This document shows, piece by piece, positions 34,667 to 42,434 of a stretch of 64,000 nucleotides of DNA. Both the position numbers and the translations under genes were made by a program. Position 1 is the stretch's first letter. The number at the start of each line of letters is the position of its first letter. Below the pieces are notes generated by a model. The model made no database searches. It was not told the DNA's origin and worked only from the letters and a program-made list of their open reading frames with translations. Source of the DNA: Chitinophagaceae bacterium (GTDB taxonomy: Bacteria; Bacteroidota; Bacteroidia; Chitinophagales; Chitinophagaceae); assembly GCA_019752045.1 (NCBI GenBank), contig JAIEMP010000007.1, positions 248,001 through 312,000 on the forward strand, written 5' to 3'.

Positions 34667-34704
34667 TTGCATGTGTTGCAAGTACTTTTGCATCACATGC
34701 AAAA
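34667..34704. promoter_or_regulatory. Nested dyads and -7 element upstream of the XRE regulator (candidate operator)
   Basis: TTGCATGTG (34667-34675) and CACATGCAA (34694-34702) are perfect 9-bp inverted repeats with an 18-nt spacer. Two smaller dyads nest in them: TTGCA-TGTGT-TGCAA (34667-34681) and TTTTGCAT-CAC-ATGCAAAA (34686-34704). TACTTTTG (34683-34690), a TAnnTTTG -7 element, overlaps the second. The arrangement fits an autoregulated regulator; the leftward promoter begins only 25 nt away. Confidence 0.6.
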
Positions 34705-34722
34705 ATCTTTAAAAAACACTGT

Positions 34723-34977
34723 ATGCCGGGAAAAATAATAAAACACTTACGCCTTCAAAAAAATTTTAGTCAGGAGTTTATGGCAGTTCAGCTAAAAATG
34801 AGCATTAGTAATTACAGCCGCCTTGAGAATGACATGCTGCCCATTAGTATTGAAAGATTGCATATCATTGCTTCATCGTTAGAAGTAAAACCTTTTGAAC
34901 TGATTTATCGGGATAAAAAAGATCTATTGAGAGATATTGCAGATTTCAATCAGATGCACTCTGCAAATAATCAATAA
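34723..34977 (+). CDS. XRE-family helix-turn-helix regulator
   Basis: This 84-residue protein is almost entirely a Cro/C1-type helix-turn-helix: IIKHLRLQKNFSQEFMAVQLKMS, SNYSRLEND with the recognition helix, and ISIERLHIIASSLEVKPFELI. Such single-domain regulators often control a neighbouring cassette or their own gene. It is divergent from the large lipoprotein gene and has a palindromic operator candidate in its promoter. Its stop lies 13 nt before the second copy of the ccmB 5' end. Confidence 0.85.
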   Translation: MPGKIIKHLRLQKNFSQEFMAVQLKMSISNYSRLENDMLPISIERLHIIASSLEVKPFELIYRDKKDLLRDIADFNQMHSANNQ

Positions 34978-34989
34978 ATTCTAAATTCA

Positions 34990-35065
34990 ATACCATCCCT
35001 TCAACAAAAAAAATAACTGCTTTATTTAAAAAAGATCTGCTGCTTGAAATAAGACAGCAGTATAC
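34990..35065 (+). repeat. Direct-repeat copy 2: ccmB 5' segment
   Basis: Matches 29572-29648 with about 89% identity over a 66-bp core. The two copies bracket five exported-protein genes and the XRE regulator, about 5.3 kb in all. Confidence 0.8.
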
Positions 35066-35108
35066 TTTTTACGGCATCCTGCTGTACATCGCCAGTACCA
35101 TCTTTGTA

Positions 35109-35657
35109 TTGTATCTCGCCATGGGGCAACCGGAAGCAACGGCATGGAACGGACTGTTCTGGATGAATTTATTGTTCATCTGCATCAATGCAGTAGCTAA
35201 AAGTTTTTTACAGGAAAGCAGGGGCCGGATGATTTATTATTATTCCATTGCAGGCCCGCTCGATTTTATACTGGCCAAACTGTTTTACAATGTATTGCTC
35301 ATGCTCATCATGAGTTTACTGAGCATTGTACTATTCAGTTTTTTTCTTGGCAGTCCGTTTGCAAATACCCTGCAATTTCTGGGCATCACCTGTTTGGGCG
35401 GCATCAGTATCAGTCTGGTGTTTACATTACTGGCGGCTATTGCTGCAAGAGCCAATCAAAATGCAGCATTGATGGCCATCCTTGGTTTTCCATTAATCAT
35501 CCCCCAATTATTACTGCTGGTAAAAATTTCGAAGAGTGCCTTCGGCGAAATTTTTCGTGATGGCGCTTTGCTACAGATGGTTTTACTCCTGAGTGGTCTT
35601 GATGTGATGGTGATTCTGTTAAGTGTTATTTTATTCCCTTTTTTATGGAAAGATTAG
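35109..35657 (+). CDS. ccmB: Heme exporter CcmB, 5' end disrupted (no standard start)
   Basis: CcmB is the membrane subunit of the CcmAB system of cytochrome c maturation. The open frame with homologous sequence begins near 34990 and includes KDLLLEIRQQY and the first membrane segment (TFYGILLYIASTIFVLYLA), but no ATG, GTG or TTG precedes it between the in-frame stop at 34968 and the TTG at 35109. That TTG, listed here, would delete most of TM1. Seen downstream: SFLQESRGRMIYYYSIAG, five further membrane segments, AARANQNAALMAILGFPL and a final FPFLWKD, all normal for CcmB. The preceding 75 bp also occur at 29572. Either a non-standard start is used or the gene is damaged. Confidence 0.7.
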   Translation: MYLAMGQPEATAWNGLFWMNLLFICINAVAKSFLQESRGRMIYYYSIAGPLDFILAKLFYNVLLMLIMSLLSIVLFSFFLGSPFANTLQFLGITCLGGISISLVFTLLAAIAARANQNAALMAILGFPLIIPQLLLLVKISKSAFGEIFRDGALLQMVLLLSGLDVMVILLSVILFPFLWKD

Positions 35658-35668
35658 GGTCAACACCC

Positions 35669-35676
35669 TAACTTTG
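35669..35676 (+). promoter_or_regulatory. Candidate -7 element TAACTTTG of ccmC, beside a hairpin
   Basis: TAACTTTG matches TAnnTTTG and lies 74 nt before ccmC. A perfect 6-bp hairpin TAGGGT-CAAC-ACCCTA (35655-35670) ends within it and overlaps the ccmB stop. Confidence 0.45.
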
Positions 35677-35750
35677 CCGCACCGAAAACGAAGGATAGTA
35701 AGTTTGTAAAAAACGGCGCAACGTTCTTCGGAAAACGATTAATCAATCAT

Positions 35751-36425
35751 ATGCAAAAATCCTGGTGGAAGATATTGGCAGTGCTGTTATTGCTTTACAC
35801 ATTTACCGCAGGTTTCCTTATTCAGGTTCCCATCATTGGCAATTTATACCAAACCATCCGCAATTTATTTTTTCATGTGCCCATGTGGTTTGGTCAAATG
35901 ATTCTGCTGCTGGTGAGTATGATTTACTCCATCCGCTACCTAAGAAGCGGCAATCTTGCAGATGATATCAGGGCACGTGAATTTGCCCGCACCGGAATTA
36001 TTTTTGGTGTATTGGGGTTAGTTACCGGTGCTATATGGGCCACTTATACATGGGGCGAACCATGGAGCAATGATCCCAAACAAATTGCTGTGGCTATTGC
36101 TTTGCTCATTTACCTTGCCTACTTTGTTTTACGCAATTCAATGCCCGATATGGACAAACGTGCAAGAGTGAGCAGCGTCTATAACATCTTTGCGTATTTT
36201 ATCTATATCCCTTTGATTATGATTTTACCCAGACTGGTTCAATCATTACATCCGGGAGGAGAAGGGGTTGAAGGTAACCCTGCAATGAACGGCAGAGATC
36301 TGGACCCAACCATGCGAATGATCTTTTGGCCCGCTGTCATCGGCTGGACGCTTTTAGGTGTGTGGATGACATCATTGCTTATCCGAATTTCAAAACTCAA
36401 AGAAAAAAAGTGGATTCATGCGTAA
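35751..36425 (+). CDS. ccmC: Cytochrome c biogenesis protein CcmC
   Basis: This 224-residue protein has six membrane segments. CcmC handles heme and loads it on CcmE during cytochrome c maturation. Seen are FFHVPMWFGQM with the first heme-ligand His, the tryptophan-rich region IWATYTWGEPWSND (a variant of WGxxWxWD), and a second conserved His in SLHPGGEG. Length matches the CcmC/CcsA family. A ccmD-like gene overlaps its end by 8 bp. ccmA and ccmE are not in the window. Confidence 0.9.
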   Translation: MQKSWWKILAVLLLLYTFTAGFLIQVPIIGNLYQTIRNLFFHVPMWFGQMILLLVSMIYSIRYLRSGNLADDIRAREFARTGIIFGVLGLVTGAIWATYTWGEPWSNDPKQIAVAIALLIYLAYFVLRNSMPDMDKRARVSSVYNIFAYFIYIPLIMILPRLVQSLHPGGEGVEGNPAMNGRDLDPTMRMIFWPAVIGWTLLGVWMTSLLIRISKLKEKKWIHA

Positions 36426-36624
36426 ACTATTCTTCATCCTGATGGCTTTCATTTTTTCCGTACAGCAGTTGTTTGCTCAAACACCAGATGAAGTTTCTGC
36501 TATGGAAACAAACGGTAAAATTTATGTAGTTCTGGCAGTATGCCTTACCATTTTTGCAGGAATTGTGGCCTACCTGATTCGGATTGACCGTAAGCTCTCT
36601 AAACTTGAAAAACAAAACGATTAA
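36418..36624 (+). CDS. CcmD-like small membrane protein
   Basis: This 68-residue protein has an N-terminal hydrophobic leader (MRKLFFILMAFIFSVQQLFA, then Q), a single membrane segment (KIYVVLAVCLTIFAGIVAYLI), and a short basic C-terminus RIDRKLSKLEKQ. Single-span topology, size and position immediately after ccmC match CcmD, which stabilises the CcmABC complex. The overlap implies coupled translation. Confidence 0.75.
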   Translation: MRKLFFILMAFIFSVQQLFAQTPDEVSAMETNGKIYVVLAVCLTIFAGIVAYLIRIDRKLSKLEKQND

Positions 36625-36656
36625 CGTTTGCTATATTAAATTTTAAACACGATTGT

Positions 36657-38075
36657 ATGTCAACTACAAATTACAGTTTTTTTGGAGCGGTAGAACAAAG
36701 CTTTGATAAAGCCGCCGCCTTTACCAAATGGGATAAAGGTATTCTTGAACAGATTAAGCAGTGTAACAGTGTATATCAAATGCGTTTCCCGGTAAAAATG
36801 GACGACGGCCGCATTGAAGTAATTGAAGCTTACCGTGTACAACATTCGCAACACAAATCTCCCTGCAAAGGAGGTATCCGTTTCAGCGATGAAGTAAACC
36901 AGGATGAAGTGATGGCTTTGGCTTCGTTAATGACATACAAATGTGCTATTGTAAACGTTCCGTTTGGCGGAGGTAAAGGTGGTATTAAAATTAATCCACG
37001 CAATTACAGTGTATACGAATTGGAAAAAATTACCCGTCGTTATACTTCTGAACTGGTAAAGAAAAATTTTATTGGCCCCGGCATTGATGTACCTGCTCCC
37101 GATTACGGAACCGGTGAACGTGAAATGGCGTGGATCGTAGATACTTACGCTTCTTTAAAACCGGGTGAAATTGATGCAGCAGGTTGTGTTACCGGAAAGC
37201 CCGTTACACAGGGTGGTGTTCGTGGACGCAGAGAAGCTACCGGTCTTGGTGTTTTTTATGGCATTCGTGAAGTATGCAACATGCCCGAAGTCATGAGTAA
37301 GCTCGGATTAACCACAGGCATTCAGGGGAAAACAGTAGTGGTGCAAGGCATTGGTAATGTAGGTTACCACAGTGCAAAATTCTTTAGAGAAAACGGAGCA
37401 AAAGTGATTGCCATTTCGGAGCATGATGGTGCTTTATACAATGCCGATGGTTTGCATGAAGATGAGTTGATTGCTTTCCGCAAACAAACAGGATCTATCA
37501 TTAATTTTCCGGGTGCAACTACATTGGTTAATACAAATGATGCATTGGAGATTGAGTGTGACATTTTAATTCCTGCAGCACTTGAGAATGTAATTAACGG
37601 GGACAACGCTCCAAAGATTAAAGCCAAGATTATTGGCGAAGCAGCCAACGGACCTTTAACACCGGAGGCAGATGAGGAATTTGCAAAACGTGGTGTTCTG
37701 GTTGTGCCTGATATGTTTTTAAATGCCGGCGGTGTAACCGTATCTTACTTCGAGTGGCTGAAGAACCTTAGTCATGTACGTTACGGCCGTTTGGAAAAAC
37801 GTTTTACTGAAAATCAAAATGCAAATATGCTGAGCCAGGTTGAAGAACTGACCGGTAAAAAGGTTGGCGACAAAATGCGCTCTGCAATCATGCACGGGCC
37901 GGATGAAGTAGATCTGGTGTACAGTGGTCTGGAAGAAACCATGATTACTGCCGTAAATGAAGTAATGGATTGCTGGAAACAAAATCCATCTATCCCTGAC
38001 ATGCGCACAGCTGCTTATGTTGTAGCCATTAATAAGGTAGCCAACAGTTATGCAGAGCTGGGCATTTTCCCATAA
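36657..38075 (+). CDS. Glu/Leu/Phe/Val dehydrogenase (glutamate dehydrogenase)
   Basis: This 472-residue enzyme interconverts glutamate and 2-oxoglutarate plus ammonia. Seen are CKGGIRFSDEV (substrate-binding Lys), VPFGGGKGGIKI, GPGIDVPAPDYGTGEREM, GGVRGRREATGLGV, and the NAD(P)-binding VVVQGIGNVGYHSAKFF. The Leu/Phe-type enzymes are shorter (about 360), so glutamate is the better substrate. It lies 32 nt after the ccmD-like gene and ends at a strong terminator. It could be nitrogen-linked to the cyanophycin genes, but there is no operon link. Confidence 0.9.
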   Translation: MSTTNYSFFGAVEQSFDKAAAFTKWDKGILEQIKQCNSVYQMRFPVKMDDGRIEVIEAYRVQHSQHKSPCKGGIRFSDEVNQDEVMALASLMTYKCAIVNVPFGGGKGGIKINPRNYSVYELEKITRRYTSELVKKNFIGPGIDVPAPDYGTGEREMAWIVDTYASLKPGEIDAAGCVTGKPVTQGGVRGRREATGLGVFYGIREVCNMPEVMSKLGLTTGIQGKTVVVQGIGNVGYHSAKFFRENGAKVIAISEHDGALYNADGLHEDELIAFRKQTGSIINFPGATTLVNTNDALEIECDILIPAALENVINGDNAPKIKAKIIGEAANGPLTPEADEEFAKRGVLVVPDMFLNAGGVTVSYFEWLKNLSHVRYGRLEKRFTENQNANMLSQVEELTGKKVGDKMRSAIMHGPDEVDLVYSGLEETMITAVNEVMDCWKQNPSIPDMRTAAYVVAINKVANSYAELGIFP

Positions 38076-38095
38076 ACAAACCAATTGCTTAAGTA

Positions 38096-38126
38096 AATCC
38101 CATCAGTTTTTGATGGGATTTTTTTT
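38096..38126 (+). terminator. Rho-independent terminator of the glutamate dehydrogenase gene
   Basis: AATCCCATCA and TGATGGGATT form a 10-bp stem around GTTTT, followed by six more T. It begins 20 nt after the stop. Confidence 0.92.
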
Positions 38127-38347
38127 GCAACAATGACAGCCTTTCAGGCGTTTATACTATCATAAGCATTTGTTTAGCCCTCTTTTAAGATTAGCTGTAA
38201 CTTTAGAAGACAGTACGATGGCGCTCATAACTGTTTGTTAAATGTGGGCTTCCGGTACATCTGAAATGATGGCAGCTTTGTTATTTTACAAGTTGAAAGG
38301 CACAGGCTTTGATAGCATTTAAAACAAAATAAAACGGAAACTACAGT

Positions 38348-39844
38348 ATGAAAACAAAACACATTCTTGTAACTGTGATGGTGAGTATAGTTACAGCACT
38401 TGCAAGTGTTTTTCTATACACAAAATTCACAAAAAACAATCAACTGGTATCACAGAGTCAGGCGCAGCTTCCTGTAAATTATGCAGGTTTATTTGATGGT
38501 GGCGGTACACCGGGCCCTGTTGATTTTGAAGCGGCAGCAGCAACCTCTACTCCTGCTGTGGTGCACATCAAAACAAAAACAAACCCAACTCAAACCAATA
38601 ATCAGCAAAAAAGAAGAAGTCCGTTTGGTGATATGTTTGGTGATGATTTTTTTGATGATTTTTTTGGCGGCCCCAATTCAAACCGTCCGCAAATGGCAAG
38701 TGGCAGCGGAGTATTTGTAACAGCCGACGGATACATTGTTACCAACAATCACGTAGTTGACGGAGCTGATGAAGTAACTGTTACACTTCATAACAAAAAA
38801 CAGTACAAAGCAAAAGTAGTTTCTACTGATGCGAATACAGATCTGGCTGTTATTAAAGTAGAAGGAACCGGTTTTCCTTATTTATTATACGGTAATTCAG
38901 ATGAAGTAAAAGTTGGACAGTGGGTATTGGCTGTAGGTTATCCTCTTACGTTGGAAACAACTGTTACAGCAGGTATTGTAAGTGCCAAGTTTCGTTTCTT
39001 AGGTATTAATCAACGTAAGGCAGGACGCAACGCAAACGTGGTGGAAAGTTTTATACAAACAGATGCTGCGGTTAATCAGGGTAACAGCGGTGGTGCATTA
39101 GTGAACACAAGTGGTCAGCTAATTGGTATTAATGCAGCCATTGCATCTCCAACAGGTTCTTATGCAGGATATTCTTATGCCATCCCCGTTAATATTGTTA
39201 AGAAAGTAGTTGATGATTTGATCAAATTCGGAACAGTACAAAGAGCATTTTTGGGTATTCGTCCCGAAGCTAATGGAGATGATGGTACTGATTCACAGTT
39301 TAAAGAAGGAGATGGTGTGGTTGTAGGTGAAGTAATGAGTAACAGTGCCTCGGAAGATGCGGGCATTAAGAAAGGCGATAAGATTATTAAACTTGACAAT
39401 AAAACTGTAAGCACTTGGACAGAGTTAACCGGAGCTGTAGCAAGCTATCGTCCCGGTCAAAAATTAGCAGTTACTTATATCCGTGGTGGAAAAGAAAACA
39501 CAGCTATCCTCACTTTAAAAAACAGCAGTGGAAATACTGAAATTGTAAAAAACTCCATACTTGATAAGTTGGGTGCAGAGTTTGAAACTCTATCAGCTGC
39601 TAAAGCAAAAGAATATGGAGTTATTGGCGGTGTTATAGTTAAATCTTTATCAGATGGCTTACTGGCAAATCAAACGGTAATAAAAAAAGGATTTATTATT
39701 GTTCGGGCAGGTGGAAAAGAATTAAAATCAGTAGATGAATTGAAATCTATTTTAGAAAATGCAAGCAATAGTATAATAATCGAAGGAATCTATCCAGGCT
39801 ATGAAGGAGTTTATACTTATTCACTTAACGATCTTCGTTTATAA
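38348..39844 (+). CDS. Do/DegP-type periplasmic serine protease (HtrA)
   Basis: This 498-residue protein has an N-terminal signal anchor (ILVTVMVSIVTALASVFLY), a trypsin-like protease domain with the triad in TNNHVVDGAD (His), NTDLAVIKV (Asp) and NQGNSGGALV (Ser), and two PDZ domains (about 300-390 and 400-498). It degrades or refolds damaged envelope proteins. A Gly/Asp/Phe-rich loop (PFGDMFGDDFFDDFFGG) near residue 95 corresponds to the LA-loop region. The 221-bp upstream gap after the terminator has no clear consensus promoter; envelope-stress control is likely from family knowledge. Confidence 0.93.
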   Translation: MKTKHILVTVMVSIVTALASVFLYTKFTKNNQLVSQSQAQLPVNYAGLFDGGGTPGPVDFEAAAATSTPAVVHIKTKTNPTQTNNQQKRRSPFGDMFGDDFFDDFFGGPNSNRPQMASGSGVFVTADGYIVTNNHVVDGADEVTVTLHNKKQYKAKVVSTDANTDLAVIKVEGTGFPYLLYGNSDEVKVGQWVLAVGYPLTLETTVTAGIVSAKFRFLGINQRKAGRNANVVESFIQTDAAVNQGNSGGALVNTSGQLIGINAAIASPTGSYAGYSYAIPVNIVKKVVDDLIKFGTVQRAFLGIRPEANGDDGTDSQFKEGDGVVVGEVMSNSASEDAGIKKGDKIIKLDNKTVSTWTELTGAVASYRPGQKLAVTYIRGGKENTAILTLKNSSGNTEIVKNSILDKLGAEFETLSAAKAKEYGVIGGVIVKSLSDGLLANQTVIKKGFIIVRAGGKELKSVDELKSILENASNSIIIEGIYPGYEGVYTYSLNDLRL

Positions 39845-39926
39845 GTGCAATCTAAAAATATTTATACAAATTTTTTGCCTATATTTAAAAAGGGTTCTGC
39901 ATCTACTTATTATTTAAAAAAAAATT

Positions 39927-40280
39927 ATGAAAAAAATCTTTCTTTTTATTCTTATTTCTTTTTTGTATTTGCAAAATATTAATGCTAAGTCTATTCCAAC
40001 ACCAAGTACAAATTTCTACGGACTTTTTTTAAAAAACCATCAAGGTGGAATCCTTGATTTATCATCAACTCCAGTTAATCATTTAACTAAAGAAGATGTA
40101 AATATTTTGATAAAAAATAAGCAATTATGTATTTTAGAAGTCCCTATCTATCAAACATGCCAGTTCAGCCCAATGGTAATTAGTGCATTTGTTCAGATTT
40201 ATTATGAATGCGGAACTGGTAATATTTATTTTATTAATGTGATTCCAAATGATCAGTGTTATTTAGATATTGTGGTTTAA
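39927..40280 (+). CDS. Small exported protein of unknown function
   Basis: This 117-residue protein has a signal peptide (MKKIFLFILISFLYLQNINA, then KS). The mature part has four Cys (in KQLCILEV, YQTCQFS, YECGTG and DQCYL) that could form disulfides. I recognise no family. It is AT-rich, lies 82 nt after htrA, and ends just before a GLPGLI-family gene, so the two may be co-transcribed. Confidence 0.65.
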   Translation: MKKIFLFILISFLYLQNINAKSIPTPSTNFYGLFLKNHQGGILDLSSTPVNHLTKEDVNILIKNKQLCILEVPIYQTCQFSPMVISAFVQIYYECGTGNIYFINVIPNDQCYLDIVV

Positions 40281-40309
40281 TTCTTTTAAGACAAGCAGAG
40301 CCCTATTTT

Positions 40310-41047
40310 ATGTTTACAAAAAAACAAAATAAAATTACAATATTTTTTTTAATACTTCGATTGACTTCATATAGTCAGAGTTCAATTGATAGTAATTATA
40401 TAGTTGAATACAAAAGAATTGATATTAGAAATAATAGCAAAATTCAAAACTGTATCCTCTTTATTACTAAAAATATTTCTTATTATACTTTTCCAAGTGT
40501 TTATGAAGGCGCCCACAATGGTTCAACAGCTTATACTTTTGATATTGAAACCAATTCTTATCAGAAAAGAAATCTTATCCTCAGGCCAGATACGCTGATT
40601 AATGAAATTAAATCAAACATTTTCACTTCGCTGAAATATGATTTAGCAGGCAATAGATTTTGCGTTACTGAAAACAAGCCTACAATAAAATGGACTGTTC
40701 TTAATGATAAAAAAACAATACTTGGTTATGAATGCCAATTAGCAAAAGGGGATATTAGCGGTTCAATATATTTTGCTTGGTTTGCAAAAAATATATCCCC
40801 CGCTTTTGGGCCATACAAGATCGGGGGATTAGATGGTCTTATTCTTGAAGTATATGATTCTAATAAAAAAATTGTACATATAATAGCTAAGAAAATAGAT
40901 GATTCTAAGAAATCAAAAATCTTAAATCAAGATTGTAATAAAAAAATATCATTTGAAGAGTTTAAGAAATTAATGGAGAAGCAAACCCTCGAGAGTAATA
41001 ATTACCTCCAAAAAATACTTAGTAATAATAATGTTGAGAAGAATTAG
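40310..41047 (+). CDS. GLPGLI-family exported protein
   Basis: This protein of about 245 residues has a signal-like N-terminus (TIFFLILRLTSYS, then Q). The diagnostic segment is FGPYKIGGLDGLILEVYD near residue 180, a variant of the GLPGLI motif, preceded by ILGYECQLAKG, which is typical of this Bacteroidota family. Function is unknown; members are often encoded near TonB-dependent receptors, absent here. A frame extension to 40256 overlaps the previous gene and is not leader-like. Confidence 0.8.
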   Translation: MFTKKQNKITIFFLILRLTSYSQSSIDSNYIVEYKRIDIRNNSKIQNCILFITKNISYYTFPSVYEGAHNGSTAYTFDIETNSYQKRNLILRPDTLINEIKSNIFTSLKYDLAGNRFCVTENKPTIKWTVLNDKKTILGYECQLAKGDISGSIYFAWFAKNISPAFGPYKIGGLDGLILEVYDSNKKIVHIIAKKIDDSKKSKILNQDCNKKISFEEFKKLMEKQTLESNNYLQKILSNNNVEKN

Positions 41048-41052
41048 GTATT

Positions 41053-42336
41053 TTATTTCGTCAATATCTTATAACCCCAGGGATCAATTGAAAAACCATC
41101 GGTAACCTGTTTTGTTTTTCCTGTAAATACATTTGTAAATTCACCTCTTACACGTTGATCATTTAAATGAAACACAATCTTCCTGTCAGAAAAATTCAGA
41201 ATAACAATCAGTTCTCTGTCTTTATTTTTTCTTACAAAGCAAAACAACTGCTCCGGATGATCAGTTGCAATACGCCAGGTGATCACATCTTTATGGCCAC
41301 ACAACAAAGCAGGATGGTTATTGCGAAGTGTCAGTAATTTTTTATACAATAAATGCAGTGCAGGCTGATCGCTCCATTCAATTTCATCTTTATCAAAAAA
41401 CTGAAGACGTTTTTTGTTGGGCAGTTCCTGTCCGCTGTAGATGAGTGGTATACCGTTCCATGTACAGCTGAATACAGCTAAAGGAATTGCCATCTCGCCA
41501 TATTTTTCATACTCACTTCCATTCCAGCTGTTTTCATCGTGATTGCTTGTAAAATAAGAACGGATATGATGAAACGGATGCTTTTGCTGATAACCGGTTA
41601 ACACTTTATCTAATGCAGAAATGGGCAGCTTTTTTTTATAAAATTCTTCGGTCATATGCATCCAATGCCAGCTGTAGCTAACATCAAATACATGAGCATA
41701 GGGCTCATCGTTCCACTGATCAAACTCACCCAGCCAGAATAATTTTTTCAATTGATCGAGTCCTGCTCTCGCTTCTCTCCAAAAATCAACCGGCACCAGC
41801 ATAGCCATATCGCAACGAAACCCATCAATTCCGCACTTTTCAACCCAGAATTTCATAGCATCAATCATTGCTTTTCTGGTGGCTGTGTTATGAAAATTAA
41901 GATGAATCACATCTTCCCAGTTTTCAACAGGTGGTTTAAAATTTCCCTTCTCATCCTGTGTATAATATTCGGGATGGGTAATGGTCCATTCATGATCCCA
42001 TCCGGTATGATTGGCCACCCAATCAATAATCACTTTCATACCCAGTGCATGAATTTGCTTTACTAAGTCTTTAAATTCATTTAGTGTTCCAAACTCCGGA
42101 TTTGTATCCACATAACTTGAGCAGGCATAATAACTGCCCAGCGTTCCTTTTCTGTTTTTGATTGAAATAGGAGTTATGGGCATAAACCAAAGCACTTCAA
42201 CTCCCATATCTTTTAATCTTGGCAGATGCCGGGCAAATGCAGCAAAGGTTCCTTCGCTAGTAAACTGGCGAAGATTCACCTCATAAATACTAGTTGAATG
42301 TACCCAATCTGCGGGCTTAAAATCAGTTGAAATCAT
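41053..42336 (-). CDS. GH13-family alpha-amylase-type glycoside hydrolase
   Basis: This 427-residue TIM-barrel enzyme acts on alpha-glucans. The conserved regions are DWVANHTGWDHEW (region I), GFRCDMAML with the catalytic nucleophile Asp (region II), LFWLGEFDQWN with the acid/base Glu (region III) and FTSNHDENSW with the transition-state Asp (region IV). There is no signal peptide, so it is cytoplasmic and probably works on glycogen or imported maltooligosaccharides. It lacks a large C-terminal module. It is convergent with the GLPGLI gene (5-nt gap) and divergent from ispH. Confidence 0.92.
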   Translation of the reverse strand: MISTDFKPADWVHSTSIYEVNLRQFTSEGTFAAFARHLPRLKDMGVEVLWFMPITPISIKNRKGTLGSYYACSSYVDTNPEFGTLNEFKDLVKQIHALGMKVIIDWVANHTGWDHEWTITHPEYYTQDEKGNFKPPVENWEDVIHLNFHNTATRKAMIDAMKFWVEKCGIDGFRCDMAMLVPVDFWREARAGLDQLKKLFWLGEFDQWNDEPYAHVFDVSYSWHWMHMTEEFYKKKLPISALDKVLTGYQQKHPFHHIRSYFTSNHDENSWNGSEYEKYGEMAIPLAVFSCTWNGIPLIYSGQELPNKKRLQFFDKDEIEWSDQPALHLLYKKLLTLRNNHPALLCGHKDVITWRIATDHPEQLFCFVRKNKDRELIVILNFSDRKIVFHLNDQRVRGEFTNVFTGKTKQVTDGFSIDPWGYKILTK

Positions 42337-42408
42337 AGTCGTAATTCGTCTTCAATGATACGAACCAAACTGCAAAATGCCGTTTCTTTTTTGCTGTTTG
42401 AAACCATG

Positions 42409-42416
42409 TACCTTTG
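42409..42416 (+). promoter_or_regulatory. Candidate -7 element TACCTTTG of ispH
   Basis: TACCTTTG matches TAnnTTTG, with T-rich sequence near the -33 position. It lies 18 nt before the ATG at 42435 and overlaps the start of the longer frame, supporting the shorter protein. Confidence 0.6.
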
Positions 42417-42434
42417 TTTTTTTTATTTAGTTAT

